NCBI GenBank assembly: GCA_020698575.1
Contig: CM036239.1
Coordinates: 14,250,263-14,314,262 of the forward strand
Length of the DNA: 64,000 nt
DNA from: Bostrychus sinensis
Lineage: Eukaryota; Chordata; Actinopteri; Gobiiformes; Eleotridae
Reading direction: 5' to 3'
The translations under genes and the position numbers were made by a program. The notes below the pieces were generated by a model, which did not search any database, was not told the DNA's origin, and saw only the letters and a program-made list of their open reading frames with translations. Below, in pieces: positions 21,145 to 34,030 of this stretch; position 1 is the first letter of the stretch; each line of letters starts with the position of its first letter.

Positions 21145-21943
21145 TTTGAGCTGACAGAGGACAGGAAGTTGTCCCTCTCGTTTTCCTCTCCGTGTATTTT
21201 GCCTGTTGCCCCGCAAATCGTCCGATCACGTTAAAGTGTCTAGAAGAATATTAAGCACGGTTTACAATATTAATTGTAGTTTCAAATAAGATTTAACATA
21301 TGTAATTGAGAAAGCTAATGTCTGTGTTTTGAAAGTTAGACAGGAATTAATTCTCAAGCATAGTGTTTCTCCGCCAAAGAACTGTTTTACGCACCACCTT
21401 CTTCTTCTTGTTATGTTTCCGACAGGCGAGGCGTCTCTTGGCGAGGTGCTGCCTCTCTCGGTCAGGATGTTACATCACCATCAGGTTACACCACAACCAA
21501 AGAGTTGGAGTACACGACAAGATAGGTATTGATTTATGACAAGAATAATTAGGCAAACAACACATTTAAATGTCAAATTTTGCACATATTATATATATAT
21601 TAACTGTTAAATGCACTTACTATTTCGTGTAGAAGAGCAGTTTGTTCAGAGTATTTTTACTGAAGTTAAACGGTTGACAGAAACCGGAAGTGGTAATAGT
21701 ATTTCTCTCCACTCAAACTACGGCCACATTTTCAAATGGGCTTGCGGTGTGTTTCTTTCTTTGAACTAGTGTTAGTGATGTTTGTGTCTGTTCTTCGCAA
21801 TATGCACGTTAACCTACCTTGTTGAGAGTGCTTTTGAAAACAGAAACGGTAAACTTGCACTTTGTTACCTACTGAATTAGCTAGTAATTTACTCCCTGTG
21901 TACATGTGTACAAGCAGACGGGAGAGCTAAAGGCTATGCAGCC
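21145..21943. promoter_or_regulatory. Divergent mrps18c/helq promoter region
   Basis: About 0.8 kb separates the two divergent start codons. ETS-type motifs are present near each gene: ACTTCCTGTCC near 21165-21175 (mrps18c side) and ACCGGAAGTGG near 21681-21692 (helq side). ETS sites are typical of mitochondrial-ribosome and repair-gene promoters. An exon-like block (21426-21525) with AG and GT borders lies in the middle and may be a leader exon of either gene. Confidence 0.6.
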
Positions 21944-24900
21944 ATGGATGTCAAACATAGTATTAGAATAAAAAGGGTGTCGTCAGGTAAGAGATCGAGA
22001 GAGAGGCTTAAAAGTAACTTGACACCTGCTAAAAAGAGGGGGAGTTTACAGCACAATCTCAAAAGCACCACGAATAGCCCTGCTATGGGGGATATTCAAA
22101 CTACAGAGGTATGTTTTTTGTTTTAAATCTGTTACTAACATGCATTAATTAGAGTGAAATGTGTAACTACATATCTTTTTTTTAATTTCTACTACCAGTA
22201 CTGCAGTGATAATGAAGACTTCTTTGGGGGATATGACAGTATTTTGGAGGGCAGCTCAATTTTGGCAAAGTTGGACTCGGTAGAAACACAGAAAGGGTCA
22301 CAGGATGACGTTAGTTCATCTGAAAACAAAGTTGTAGATCAGCAAGGTGCTGATTTCACTTCTCTGAGGTCCTCAAGGGCCACAATTGTAAACCAAGCTC
22401 GTGAGGATCTTCTCACAGACTCAATTTTAGATGGTCTGGAAGATGAACCTTTTACAGACTTACCACCCTCACAGGTTGCATATCAAGAAGTCCTTCAAAA
22501 CACTAAAAGGCAAAATAAAACCTCTACTCCCTTTAAAGTCTCAGTCAAAAGGACAGATGGCAAAACGACACAAGGCAACATAAGCGAAAATGACAGACAA
22601 ACAATGAAACCCAATGTGAGGAGAAGCATGAGTGATCATCTCAAAAGGGCAATGCTCTCTAATGCAGCAGCTCCTGTCAGTGTTTCCCGCAGTGTTGCCC
22701 TGAAAGAAGCTGTGGTTTCTGAGGAGATCAGTGTCGCGCTGCAGGCTATGGAGTCTGTATCTTCACAGACAACTGACCTGGGGCCTTTCTTTGGACTTCC
22801 TACTAAAGTCAAAGATCTTTTACACAAACTTAAAGGAATCAAGAGTCTATATGGTAATGTTTTGTGTCATAAATGATCATTGGCATAGTTGCAATGAGTC
22901 ACTCACCAATATTTGTATTATCAGATTGGCAAGAGACCTGTCTAAACCTGGATTGTATTCAGCAAAGGAAAAATCTAATTTATTCATTGCCGACTAGTGG
23001 TGGAAAAACTCTTGTTGCAGAGATCCTGATTCTTAAGGAGCTGCTTTGTCGAAAGAAAGACTGTCTGTTCATATTGCCATACATATCACTGGTGCAAGAG
23101 AAGGTATGCAAATTAAAACAGTAACGAATCATTTGTTTTTGTGTGACAATTGAACTATTTCTGCTTTAGGTCCGTGGCTTAGCCAGCTTTGGTTTAGAAT
23201 TAAACTTCATGGTAGAGGAGTATGCTGGCAGTAAGGGCAAGTTCCCCCCAGTGAAGAGAAGAACTTGCATGTCTTTATACATTGCCACTATTGAAAAGGC
23301 TCACAGTCTGATCAACTCTCTGATAGAGACCAGTAGGCTTGACAACCTTGGGCTGGTGGTTGTTGATGAGGTAAAATAACAATCAACTTTGAAAAGTGCA
23401 TGTTTTGCCTGGTCTTACTGGTCTTGTTTTAGTCATTATCTTTCATTCACAGCTGCACATGTTAGGTGATGGCAGCAGAGGGGCAATTATTGAAATGGCA
23501 TTAGCCAAGCTTCTGTACATGAGTAGTAAGTTTTGACCCAGCACTGTCATCAAACCTTTTACCTGTAGCAGTTTTTGTAAAAATTATATATTTTTTCCCA
23601 GAAACAACTCAGATTATTGGAATGAGTGCCACTCTGGGAAATATTAAAGACATCCAGACATTTCTAAAGGCTGAAAATTATACCAATGACTTCAGGCCTG
23701 TACGTGAGTGATTACAATGACCAAAAATTAAATGTATGTACTCAGCATATTGCTGCAAGCAAATTAATTGTTCAGTATAATAGAAATGCTTGGTGTTTTA
23801 ACAAAGATATTTATTGATAAATTAAAAAAGACCTTTACACTGCCTTTACACTCTATATAAATTATTTGTTTTAGGTTAAACTAAAGGAGTATGTCAAAGT
23901 CAGCAATGCAATTTATGAAGTGGACCCAAAGGAAGAAGACTGTTTCAGGTTCTTTCGTCCTCTCAATTTCAAGGTAAAACATTTTTAGTTGGCAGCTTTA
24001 CACACAGTATATACCTAGTTGTTATTCAGTGCTAATCAGTATATGGACTTGTTTTGGAATAAAAAAATGAGGCAGGCTTCATTCAACAGTGAACTTTATA
24101 TTAACTCCACTTTGACTAAACATTATGTCAGTGCGTGTTTTATATCCTGCTTAATTTTGCAGTACTCCAGTGGGATGCAGAAGATTGACCCAGATCATAT
24201 CATTGCTCTGGTAACGGAGGTCATCCCAACACATTCATGCCTGGTTTTTTGTCCCACCAAAAAGAACTGTGAGAATGTTGCATCAATGATTTGCAAATAT
24301 CTGAAAGAGTACGTTAAACTGCTGGTATGTGTGTTTTGCATGGGGTGTTTGTTAATTACTGATTTAGTAATGTTTATATGCCATTAAAGGGATTTTCTAA
24401 GGCACAGAGAGGCAGAGAAATCTATTCTTCTTCGAGAACTGCGGGACAGTGGGAATGGAAATATGTGTCCTGTACTCAGAAGAACAGTTCCTTTTGGTAT
24501 TGCCTATCACCACAGCGGGCTGACTACTGAAGAGAGAAAACTTGTGGAGGAAGCATATTCCAGTGGTGTTCTCTGCCTCCTGACCTGCACATCCACACTG
24601 GCTGCAGGGATCAACCTTCCTGCCCGCAGGTTGGTCAGTCAACAGAAAGAAAATTAATGCCAATAACCACATTGCAGCCAGCATCAAATAACCATAGTCA
24701 AAATATTATTAAGAGCTGCACCCATGTAATACTGTTTAAAGAAATAACAGGCTTAACTAAAATGCTGTCAACCTGTAGTATTGTAATTGCTATTTTTTTA
24801 AGTTTCAGTCTGCTACTGATTATTACATAAGAGTCATTGCTGTATCCTTTCTTAAGCCTGCTGTCCTTGATGTCTTCTTTCTGGTTTGCCCTCAGAGTTA

Positions 24901-27900
24901 TTCTGCGCTCACCGTTTGTGGCCACTGAGTTTCTCAAAAGAAGCCAGTACAAACAGATGGTAGGGAGAGCTGGTCGAGCAGGGATTGACACAGAGGGAGA
25001 GAGCATCCTCATCCTGCAGGAAAAGGAGAGGAAGATGGTAATTTCATACAAAGCTTTAAAATTGTTGTAGCCATGTTGCTGTGGTTTGTAATAAGTGTTT
25101 TTTTTGTTGTTGTTTTTTTTTTGTTTTTTTTTTAGGCCAAGTCACTTGTTTGTGCCCCAATGGAGAACTGTTACAGCAACCTGATGTATGATGATGGAAA
25201 GGGCATTCTAAGTCTCATCCTATCACTCATTGGGTTAAATGTAATTAGTTTTAATTCATGGCAAATAATAAACAAAATTGCTTGATGTCTTTTTGCATCT
25301 TGCCAAACATCACTTTTAATTTTCTTTTTGTAGATCACAACGTCATTAGAGCAGTTGAAGGACTTCCTGCGTGGCACACTTCTTTCTGTTCAAGAGAAGC
25401 AGCTGTGTGTGAAGAAGTCTCTGTGGGACTTTGCACTTGAGGCTGTTGATGAGCTGAAGGAGAAAGGGCTCATCACTGTCAAAGAAGACTCGCAGGATAT
25501 AATGCTGCAAGTCACTCGGCTGGGAAAAGCAACATATAAAGGTTAGTACATTTAAAACCAGTTAATCCCTTAGATATTTTTATATGAAGTCTTATTTGTG
25601 ACCTATTTGCGCAGGCTCAGTGGATCTGACCTACAGTGGCATGCTCTACAGTGACCTCTCTAAAGGTCTGGAGGGTCTGTTGCTCAACAGTTACCTCCAC
25701 TTGGTGTATCTGGTCACACCGTATGATCTGCTCTCCCAGTGCAAGCCTGAGTGGATGATTTACCTCCGACAGGTAGAGTTCCATTGCTGTGTTGTCTAAA
25801 CTGAATATGTATTTTAAGATCAGTTAGATGCCTTATGTACTACACGTTTGCTGTTCACTACAGTTCACCATGTTGTCTGCATCAGAGCAGAAGATGTCTG
25901 CAGCAGTTGGTGTGCCAGAAAGTTTTGTTGCTAGAAAGGCTGCTGGACAGACGGTGAAAAAGGTAATGGAAATTGTGTAGATTAGATTGTGATATACTCA
26001 ATGCTTTAAACATGTAAATAGGGGTGTTTGTGGTAATCGATTAATCAGCATTATGGCTATAATAGATTGAAAGAAACACAACAATTAATCATTATGCTGC
26101 ACAGTATGGCTTTATAACAAAATTAGCCACCTCAATGGCTATTATTGTTGCAATAGAAGAAATTACAAATGCACTGAATAATATAAAACATGCAGTTAGT
26201 ATATTTATCAATCTTAAAAAAGCCTTTGATACAATAACTCTTCAATAAAATAGAGCAATACAGAATTAGGGGAGTGTCATGGAACTGGTTAAAAAGGTAT
26301 CTAACAGAAAGGGTTCAATATGTTAAGATTTGTCAATTTACATTTGAAGTCTTGACATTGCTTGTGTTGTCCCCCAGGGGTCAGTGTTAAATTGTTCATC
26401 ATGTATATCAATGATATATTTACAGTATCTGAATTATTGAAACTTATATTATTTGCAGATGATACAAATATATTCTGTACAAGTGACAATTATAATGATC
26501 TTATTAATAATAATAATTGTTACTGAAGAACTAAATATAATAAAAAAATGGATGGAGAGCAATAAATTATCATTAAATTTAAATAAGAAAAAAGCTATAA
26601 TATTTGGCAATTATAAGACACATTCTGAGCTACAAATAAACATAGATGGTGTTCAAATTGAAAATGTACTAGAGAATACATTTTTAGGAGTAATGATTGA
26701 TAGCAAACTGTCATGAAAAACCCATATCAGGCACATAAGAACAAACCATTCCAAAAGCCTCTCAATAATAAGTAAAGCTAAGCAATTCCTTGATTATAAT
26801 ACACTGCACACATTATACTGCTCCTTGGTGCTCCGTTACTTTACTTACTGTGTTGAAGTATGGGGACCGTACCCATGTTCAATACATCCACTATTTATAT
26901 TACAAAAATGAGCAGTCCGTATCATACATAAGGTTGGATACTTAGAGCACACAAATCATCTTTTTATTCAGTCAAAACTATTAAAAATCCACAACCTTGA
27001 TAAATAACAAACAGCACACATATTATTCAAAGCATTTAACTATCTATTACCAAGTAACATACAAACATTTTTTTACAGTTAGAGAGAGGTCTCATAGTCT
27101 GAGAGCATATGGAAATTTTACATTACCAATGTAAGGAGAGGTTTTTGTGTGACTGTCTGTGGAATTAAACTGTGGAACAGTCTGGAGCTCGAACCTAAAT
27201 AATGTCAAAATATTTACAGATTCAAGTCACTTTACAAAAATATGGTCTGGTCACAGAACGGCGGGGGGGGGGGGGGGGGGGGGGTTTAATGCTTATATGT
27301 TATTTTACATTCATGACTGTGGTCTTACCATTGTTGGTATGTGCTTACTATTGTTCATTAGATAATGAAATTTTTCATATAAGAATTGTTTGTTTCCTGT
27401 GGTAACACATTGTGAGTGTGTGCGTAGATTCACTTATAATACACATATAATATATTTAATAGAATATAGCCAATTAATTATTAAATATCTTATTTTTTGG
27501 ATTATATTCTAACAAATTACCCTAAATTATTTTAATGCAATAGCTAAAGCTATTATTTCTTACAGATTATAGATAAATAGTATGTCCATATTTATTCATT
27601 GATGTATTATACGCTAAATCTTAGGTTTGGTGTTTATAGGGAAGGTGGTGTCTAAGAATACAGCTATCTTTGTGTTATGTTTTTTGGACAGACGGGGGTG
27701 GGATTAAATAAATTTTACTTCTTCCCTCTCCTTTTTCGAGTAGATCGTTTCTGTATGGTTTATTATGAAAGATTATTTGTTTTGCTAAAATGAATGAAAT
27801 GTTTTACTTTTTATTTTATTTTTTATGACAATGTAAAAAAGATCTAGGTTGCTGGGTACAAGCTAATTTGTCAGTTTTATACGTTTTCTTTCTGCCTTGA

Positions 27901-29136
27901 ATTCTGTTGTTAATTGCACACCATGAACTATTCACTTGCTCGAAATAATTAAAATAAAACAAACAAAAACAAAACAGTAGAGTAAAGGTAGAGTACCATT
28001 AGATAGTAAGGGCAAATTAAACATAAAAGTAAGCAACTGATTCCTAAAATATACAAGCCTATAACTTGTCTTTAGTTAAAAAAAAAAAAAAAGCCACCTT
28101 TTCATTATGGTTCATAAATTGAATTTAATAGAGAGCTGTTTTTTTATAAAACGTAATGATAGGTGATGTCAGGCTGGTGGTTAATGTTAATAGATAATTT
28201 TTTGTAAAGACAATCAATCGATTAAAGAAAATGAACTGAATGTGCATCCCTACATGTAACATAAATGCACTTGTCTTTGATGATTTCAGAATGTAAACCT
28301 TCTGGCAGTGACAAGAATGTATCTTGCCATGGTGCTTTTCTCTTTACTCAAGGACATTAATCTCTGGAGTGTGGCTGAAAAGTTTCAGCTCAGTCGAGGC
28401 TTTATCCAGACACTGTTGAGTTCTGCCTCTGCTTTCTGCTCCTGTGTGCTCCATTTTACTGAGGTATCAGTCCCTCTATTTTCATATTTGCAGTGAAAGG
28501 GAACACTGATTCACTGATTGTATTTCTGTTGTTTGTGTTCATGTTATTGTAATTTTGAACAAGCGCTTCTGTTTGTCTGCTAGGAACTTGAGGAGTTTTG
28601 GCCATATAAAGCTCTTCTGTCAGAGCTGACCCGACGTCTGACCTACTGTGTTCAAGCTGAGCTCATCCCTCTGATGGAGGTGGCTGGGGTCATGGAGGTC
28701 CGTATGAAACTGCACCATATTGACTTACTTGCCAAACATTGCACTGTTTATTTTTCTCCGAGTCTAATTTTAAATCTTTATTTAGTCAAGAGCAAAGCAG
28801 CTTTATAATGCTGGCTATAAGACACTAGCTCACCTTGCCAATGCCGACCCCAGCGTTTTGTCTAAGACCATAGACAACCTTTACAAGAAGCAGGCCAATC
28901 AGATAGTGGCCTCTGCAAAGGTGAGTATCCTGTTCACCTCCGCTCAAACAATCAGATTATTACTAAAAACTCATTGAATAACAAGATTATCGTTTGTGCC
29001 TGCGTCTATCAGATGATGTGTCTCTCTTTTCCAGATGCTTCTGAATGAAAAAGCATCAGCACTTCAAGAAGAAGTAGATGACTTGCTCATGATGCCCTTA
29101 GACCTACCCTCAGACACCACAGCAGAACTGATTTGA
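21944..29136 (+). CDS. helq: DNA helicase HELQ (POLQ-like, superfamily 2)
   Basis: 3'-5' ssDNA helicase that works with RAD51 paralogues and RPA in fork repair and strand annealing. Eighteen exons: 21944-22108, 22199-22853, 22925-23103, 23170-23370, 23453-23525, 23602-23699, 23875-23973, 24163-24308, 24390-24629, 24896-25037, 25136-25240, 25334-25541, 25615-25772, 25864-25962, 28290-28463, 28584-28697, 28786-28920, 29035-29136; 1030 residues (human 1101). The disordered N-terminus (1-270) is followed by motif I PTSGGKT (296-302), motif II DELH (399-402), motif III SATL (433-436), TSTLAAGINLPARR and motif VI QMVGRAGRAG (639-648). The winged-helix/ratchet and helix-hairpin-helix region follows to the end. 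Exons 6 and 8 use GTACGT donors. Intron 14 is 2.3 kb because of a LINE insertion. Confidence 0.96.
26075..27970 (+). mobile_element. Decayed LINE (Jockey/CR1-L2 type) in helq intron 14
   Basis: Translated with frame jumps, the segment shows reverse-transcriptase landmarks: VSIFINLKKAFDTI (about 26,200), a PPGVSVL-like 'cccccaggggtcagtgtta', LFADDTNIFCT (about 26,450), LNLNKKKAIIFG, FLGVMIDSKLS, YCSLVLRYFTYCVEVWG and AVRIIHKVGYLEHTN. Several stops and frameshifts mean it is dead. The 3' tail ends in AT-rich 'aataattaaaataaaac'. It carries a 22-base G run at 27263-27284 and lies in the same orientation as helq. Confidence 0.85.
27263..27284. repeat. Poly(G) run of 22
   Basis: An uninterrupted G homopolymer lies inside the LINE remnant of helq intron 14. 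Such runs are rare in vertebrate DNA and error-prone in sequencing, so the exact length may be uncertain. Confidence 0.9.
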
Positions 29137-29228
29137 TAAAACTGACATTTTTATTTTTCTTGTACATGCCAAATAATCATCCTGTCTTCTCTCTTTTAAT
29201 AATTTATGTCTGTGTATATATGCATGCT

Positions 29229-29234
29229 ATTAAA
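29229..29234 (+). terminator. helq poly(A) signal (ATTAAA)
   Basis: ATTAAA lies about 93 bases after the helq TGA and 430 bases before the hpse start, the best poly(A) signal in the short gap between the two genes. Confidence 0.6.
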
Positions 29235-29663
29235 ATAATGGCCTTCTGTTTGGTAATTTGTTGTTTGTTATAAGAATGTAATATAATATGTAAATGGGGC
29301 ATGTCTTGTTCATGATTACTGCATGGATAAATCCACTACATTGCTGCCATGTGGTCTGCTGATTAGAAACAAATGGAGAATATTTAATAATGTGGCCTAC
29401 AAAGTTTTAACTACAAAAGCATTGTATCTACACGAATATCACCCTCCCTAGGTTTACAAGCATCTTGGACTCGGACCATTAACAGCTTTTTTTTTTTTAC
29501 GATGCACCAAACATAAACCCAAATATATACAATAGTAGAGCTGTTTTGTGTGCGGTGGACCCCATAATAAATGACGTTTGTGTGTCTGTGAGTGACGCGC
29601 CTACAGGACACACGAACATTCAGGAAGTGTGCGGGTACCATGTAGTTGGACTCCAGTCAAGCC
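29235..29663 (+). promoter_or_regulatory. hpse 5' flank and leader
   Basis: About 430 bases separate the helq poly(A) signal from the hpse ATG. A GC-richer segment with 'tgagtgacgcgcctacagg' lies 60-80 bases upstream of the start and probably contains the transcription start. A poly(T) run sits near 29,489. No TATA box is convincing. Confidence 0.5.
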
Positions 29664-32600
29664 ATGAAGCCGGTAGTACTAATGGTTTTTTTGACGCTTG
29701 CTTTATGTTCGTCTGAAGAACTGGACTTTATAAAGGGGGACTATTTGTTGAATAATTCGATAGATGTTATTGTGGAGGTGGCTTTGACCCAGGTGCTCCG
29801 CCGGGTGGATCCGCGCTTCCTCTCTGTCACTGTCGATGCCAGCCTGGCTTCAGAGGAAAAGTTTATGAATCTTTTGCGGTATGTGTCTGCGGAAGTTTGA
29901 TATTAGCTGCGTCACCAGATTTTCTCTCGCATGTGTTGAATTGCACTAAACCCATAATTGTTCCTATCTTTAACAGGCTTTCATTTGACACTTGTCTGTA
30001 AAGCCGCTTATGTCCTCAAATTTCCTCTTTGCAGATTATGTCTGATTGTGGTAAAACATTTGGGAAACATGAACATCATCCTGTTTGGTCGTTGTAATAC
30101 GCTTAAGCGTGAACTCTGCTCAGTTTAGCCATTCAATTAAATTAACCAGTAGCCCACTAATGGAAGACGCATGCTAGTGGGATTTAGGGTCTGATGTGGA
30201 GTACTTTGGACCAGCTGTCAGTGTTGTGTTTTTCAGATTGTAAAGTTTTAAACATGTACAAGCCCTTTAGCACCTGTATTACTTTGCACCATTACATACA
30301 CATAACCCGTTTATTATTTGATTCAGCTCTCCAAAGGTAAGAGCACTGGCCAGCGCCTTAACGCCAGCCTTTTTGAGATTTGGTGGGACCAGGCAGGACT
30401 TTATGATCTTCACTCCTCAGGAACACTCCTGGCACTCCTCTGTGACTCCAGGTAAATATTTTTATTGTCCTCCTGTGCTACTAGAGCTTTAGATTGTCTG
30501 AGGTAAATTAAACTTTATTTTTACTTATTATTTTATTATTGTTTTTTTGTGACAGCAACAAAGTGGTGTGACGATGTCAAGCTGCCCTTGTGGCTGGAAG
30601 ACAAACTGAAGAAGGAATGGGTCCAGCAACAAATGTTTCTAAAGACAGAGGATCTGCAAAGGAAGTATAAAAGGGTCAAGTTCACAGGTTGGTATCTCTC
30701 AACACTGAGTTTTACACACATTATTACACAACTCATTGTAAATCATTTTATGTGTGTTAATGTTTGTCTCAGAGGCTACAGTGGATCAGCTGTACTCTTT
30801 CGCCAACTGCTCTGGGATGGAGCTGATCTTTGGGCTCAATGCTCTGCTCAGGACGGCCGACAACTGCTGGAACAGCTCCAATGCACAGGCACTTATGCAC
30901 TACTGTGCATCCAGACAGTACAAGATGTCCTGGGAGCTGGGCAACGGTGGGTCACACCAGATGTTGATTGATTGATTAAATTTATTTAAGTGTTATGCTC
31001 CTCCTGTGTCCCGCCCACATGGGCTTGCAAAAGCCTACAAAAGGACTACAAACAAATCATCTGCTCCACAAAAAATAGGCACAATTTTACATTTGAAATT
31101 CACAGGATACAGCACTTGCTGTCTTCTATCCAAGGCATTGGAGACAAAACCAACTAAAGCAAAAATCTCATTATTATAAATACAACTCATAATTTTATAA
31201 TCAGATAACCAAAACACATCTGGGTTACTGCTATTTGTGTGTTCAAATAAAACATGTCTTAAATCACAGTACAAAGGACAGTAAAGAACAAAATGATTCT
31301 CATCTCTTACTGCGCTAAAGTCACATAAAACACAAACTCACTCCTCTTCAGGGAGACACTTTTATCTACCCACATCTGCAAGAGGTCAGCTACCAGTTTT
31401 TGTCCAGGCACAGAGGGGCCGCTTTTTTCTGGATAATTAAACTTTTCATACAATTCTGTTTGGTAATTATCTTTGAACCGAATATAATTTCTTAATTTAG
31501 ATTTTCTACAAATTCCCTTTAATTTTAATTTAGTTTAATTTAAGCGTTTGTGTTGCTGCTTATTCACAGAGCCAAACAGCTATGAGAAAAAAGCAGGCAT
31601 TCGAGTGGACGGCTACCAGCTGGGGGAGGATTTCGTCCACCTCAGGAAGATAATGGATGAATCTAAATTCTATAAAAACTCTAAACTGTATGGCCCAGAT
31701 GTTGGCCAACCCAGAGACCATAGGATAGACATACTGGAGGGGTGAGTTCTATCAATGTGTGTATGGAGAAATAATAATACTTTCTGGAACTTTATACAGA
31801 TCAATATCTTAAATTGTTCTAAATTAACAAGAAATTGTTATCATCTTGAACAAACTAGTACACATTATCTAAGTATGCATTTTACCATACACACCACTGA
31901 AAACAGGACTGTACTAAAAATGTTGAGATTCCAGTTATAATTGAATTGCAATGTCACATGTGAGTTGACTTATTTAAAGTATTTCCTTAACTTTCATGGC
32001 TGGTTCACGTGAGTTTAACATTGCAGCTGTATGGCTTAAAGCAGTATATTATTACAATTTTAGGCTGTCAAATCGTTGTTTTTTGCTGTAGGTTTTTGCA
32101 GAGTGGATCTGAGGCCATTGATGCTTGTACCTGGCACCAGTGAGTTGTTTTTTGTTTTTTTTTGACACCACTGAATGGTTTTCCACTTCAGGAATTAAAT
32201 AAATTGCACTGCAAAGTAAACATCAGTTATTTAGATAATATAGATCTGTGCTGTTTTTGTGTAGTTATTATGTAAATGGAAGAGATACATCTTTGGAAGA
32301 TTTTCTAGACCCTGAGGTTCTGGATACTCTGGCCTTAAAGACCAATGAAGTCCTAGAGGTAATAATATACTGCCCAGATGTGATTTGTCCAACATGGAAA
32401 TACAACTAATGTCTGTTTTTGGTTTAGAAAGTGAAACAGGCATCTCCAAAAAAGAAAGTGTGGCTCGGTGAGACAAGCTCGGCTTATGGAGGAGGCGCTG
32501 TGGGGCTGTCAGACACATTTGTTGCTGGCTTCATGTGAGTCCATATAATATATGGTATTCCTAAAATGCAGTCCACTGATTTACTGATTACATCTCCAGC

Positions 32601-33729
32601 CTTCTCTGGTAACAGATCAAAGGGCAGCATGCCTGCTGTAACTGTTGTCTTTCTTGTTTTATTTTTGTTGCCATTCATATACAGAATATTGTGTAATCTG
32701 TGTTTTGTTACACTGTCATTGTCTATAGGTGGCTGGATAAGTTAGGCCTTGGAGCCAAACTAGGCTTGAATGTAGTAATGAGGCAAGTGTTTATTGGTTC
32801 TGGGAGTTACCACCTGGTTGATGACAACCTTGATCCCCTTCCTGTAAGTTTCTCATCAAAAATATGTCTATATCTTGATTTTTTTTTCTCAACTTACCCT
32901 GTTACCCACTGAATATTAATTCTAATATCCACTGTCCAATGTTTCATGTAATATTAGGATTACTGGTTGTCTGTCCTCTACAAGAGACTTATTGGGCAAG
33001 AAGTGTTGCCAGTGAAAACATATCTAAATGCTAAGCTTAACAAAAGAGTAAGGCTTTATTTGCACTGCACAAACAAAATAAGGTATTTTACTTTAAGAAA
33101 CCTTTAAGATTAAAATGTTATGTGGGCGGTGATTTTTTACATACCTTTTAAATTCCTCAGTTACCCAAGTGGGACGGTCACACTAATAGCAATGAACCTG
33201 AATCACAAGGCAGTGAGGGTCTTGGTGCCTGCACACATGGTGTCCAGCACAGTGGAGGCTTTTGTCCTGGAGTCTGACCAGAGAGGGGAGGAGGGACTCT
33301 ACTCCAGGTGCCAGTGGCTTTGCATTTCCTCAATACAACCATTATCACTGCATTTACTTGGCATACTCCCACAACTTGTCATATGAACTCACACTTTATC
33401 ATTTATAGTTAGTTAGATCAATATTTTATTTTATGTAAGAGCTTTGCATGCACATTGAAAAGCACATTGCGTTTACATAAAATAAAAGATTGATCTAGCT
33501 ATTGTAGCGAATGACATTCTCCTCTGATGAATAGTAATATGCTAAATTACACTGTTTGGGTAGATCTGTTACGCTAAATGGAGAAGTGCTGAAGATGGTG
33601 GATGACACAACGCTTCCTGACCTTAAAGGAGCTCTTCTGCCTCCTTCCGAGAATGTCCAGCTCCCTGCCTACTCTTTGTCCTTCCATGTGTTCAGAGACA
33701 TCAGAGCACCAGCATGCATGTCACTCTAA
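29664..33729 (+). CDS. hpse: Heparanase (endo-beta-glucuronidase, GH79)
   Basis: Secreted/lysosomal enzyme that cleaves heparan sulfate chains in extracellular matrix. Twelve exons: 29664-29878, 30327-30451, 30556-30687, 30773-30946, 31570-31741, 32092-32139, 32265-32358, 32428-32534, 32729-32843, 32958-33082, 33161-33307, 33564-33729; 539 residues (human 543). The start at 29664 gives a 16-18 residue signal peptide (hydrophobic VVLMVFLTLALC). A second ATG is not in frame upstream. The acid/base glutamate is E216 in WELGNE (codon split across exons 4/5) and the nucleophile is E335 in WLGETSSAYGGG. LRFGGTRQDF, GLNALLRTAD, YGPDVGQPR, TWHHYYVNGR and FDPLPDYWLS-type segments follow the family, with a C-terminal beta-sandwich. 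Pro-form processing by cathepsin L is known for the family. Confidence 0.96.
30962..31540 (-). mobile_element. LINE 3' fragment in hpse intron 4
   Basis: Read on the minus strand it encodes VCVLCDFSAVRDENHFVLYC, then PLYCDLRHVLFEHTN and SNPDVFWLSDYKI. This is the Cys/His-rich C-terminal segment common in fish LINE ORF2 proteins. The plus-strand start at about 30962 is a TTGATTGATTGATTAA repeat, which on the element strand is its short tandem-repeat 3' tail. It is 5' truncated and antisense to hpse. Confidence 0.75.
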
Positions 33730-33951
33730 CACAGAGAACACTCACTGCATAATATCTTGTACGAAGTATATTGGACAATGGTTCTTCCTACAATTACTTG
33801 AACTTTTTTTTTTTTTTTTTACATGGAGAACTTATTTTCTTTACTTTTTGTTTACGGTCGTCTTTGTTTACAATTCTTTATATCAACCAGCTGATTCATT
33901 GTATTACCTTTTTATATGGGAATGGATTTGTAACATTTGGGAAACAGAATC

Positions 33952-33957
33952 AATAAA
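33952..33957 (+). terminator. hpse poly(A) signal
   Basis: AATAAA lies 223 bases after the hpse TAA. It is 30 bases from the oppositely oriented myl5 signal. Confidence 0.8.
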
Positions 33958-33986
33958 TACAAGGTAATTTACTGTTTCTTCTTACT

Positions 33987-33992
33987 TTTATT
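33987..33992 (-). terminator. myl5 poly(A) signal
   Basis: TTTATT on the plus strand is AATAAA on the minus strand, 39 bases past the myl5-like stop codon. Cleavage would fall at about 33,965-33,975, inside the hpse signal region, so the two 3' ends overlap or abut. Confidence 0.7.
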
Positions 33993-34030
33993 GAAATGTC
34001 TTATACCATTTGTTTTGTTCATAAACATCT

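Noticed and set aside
21329..21532. 67-codon plus-strand frame between mrps18c and helq
   Set aside because: No recognisable domain. At best part of it is a leader exon.
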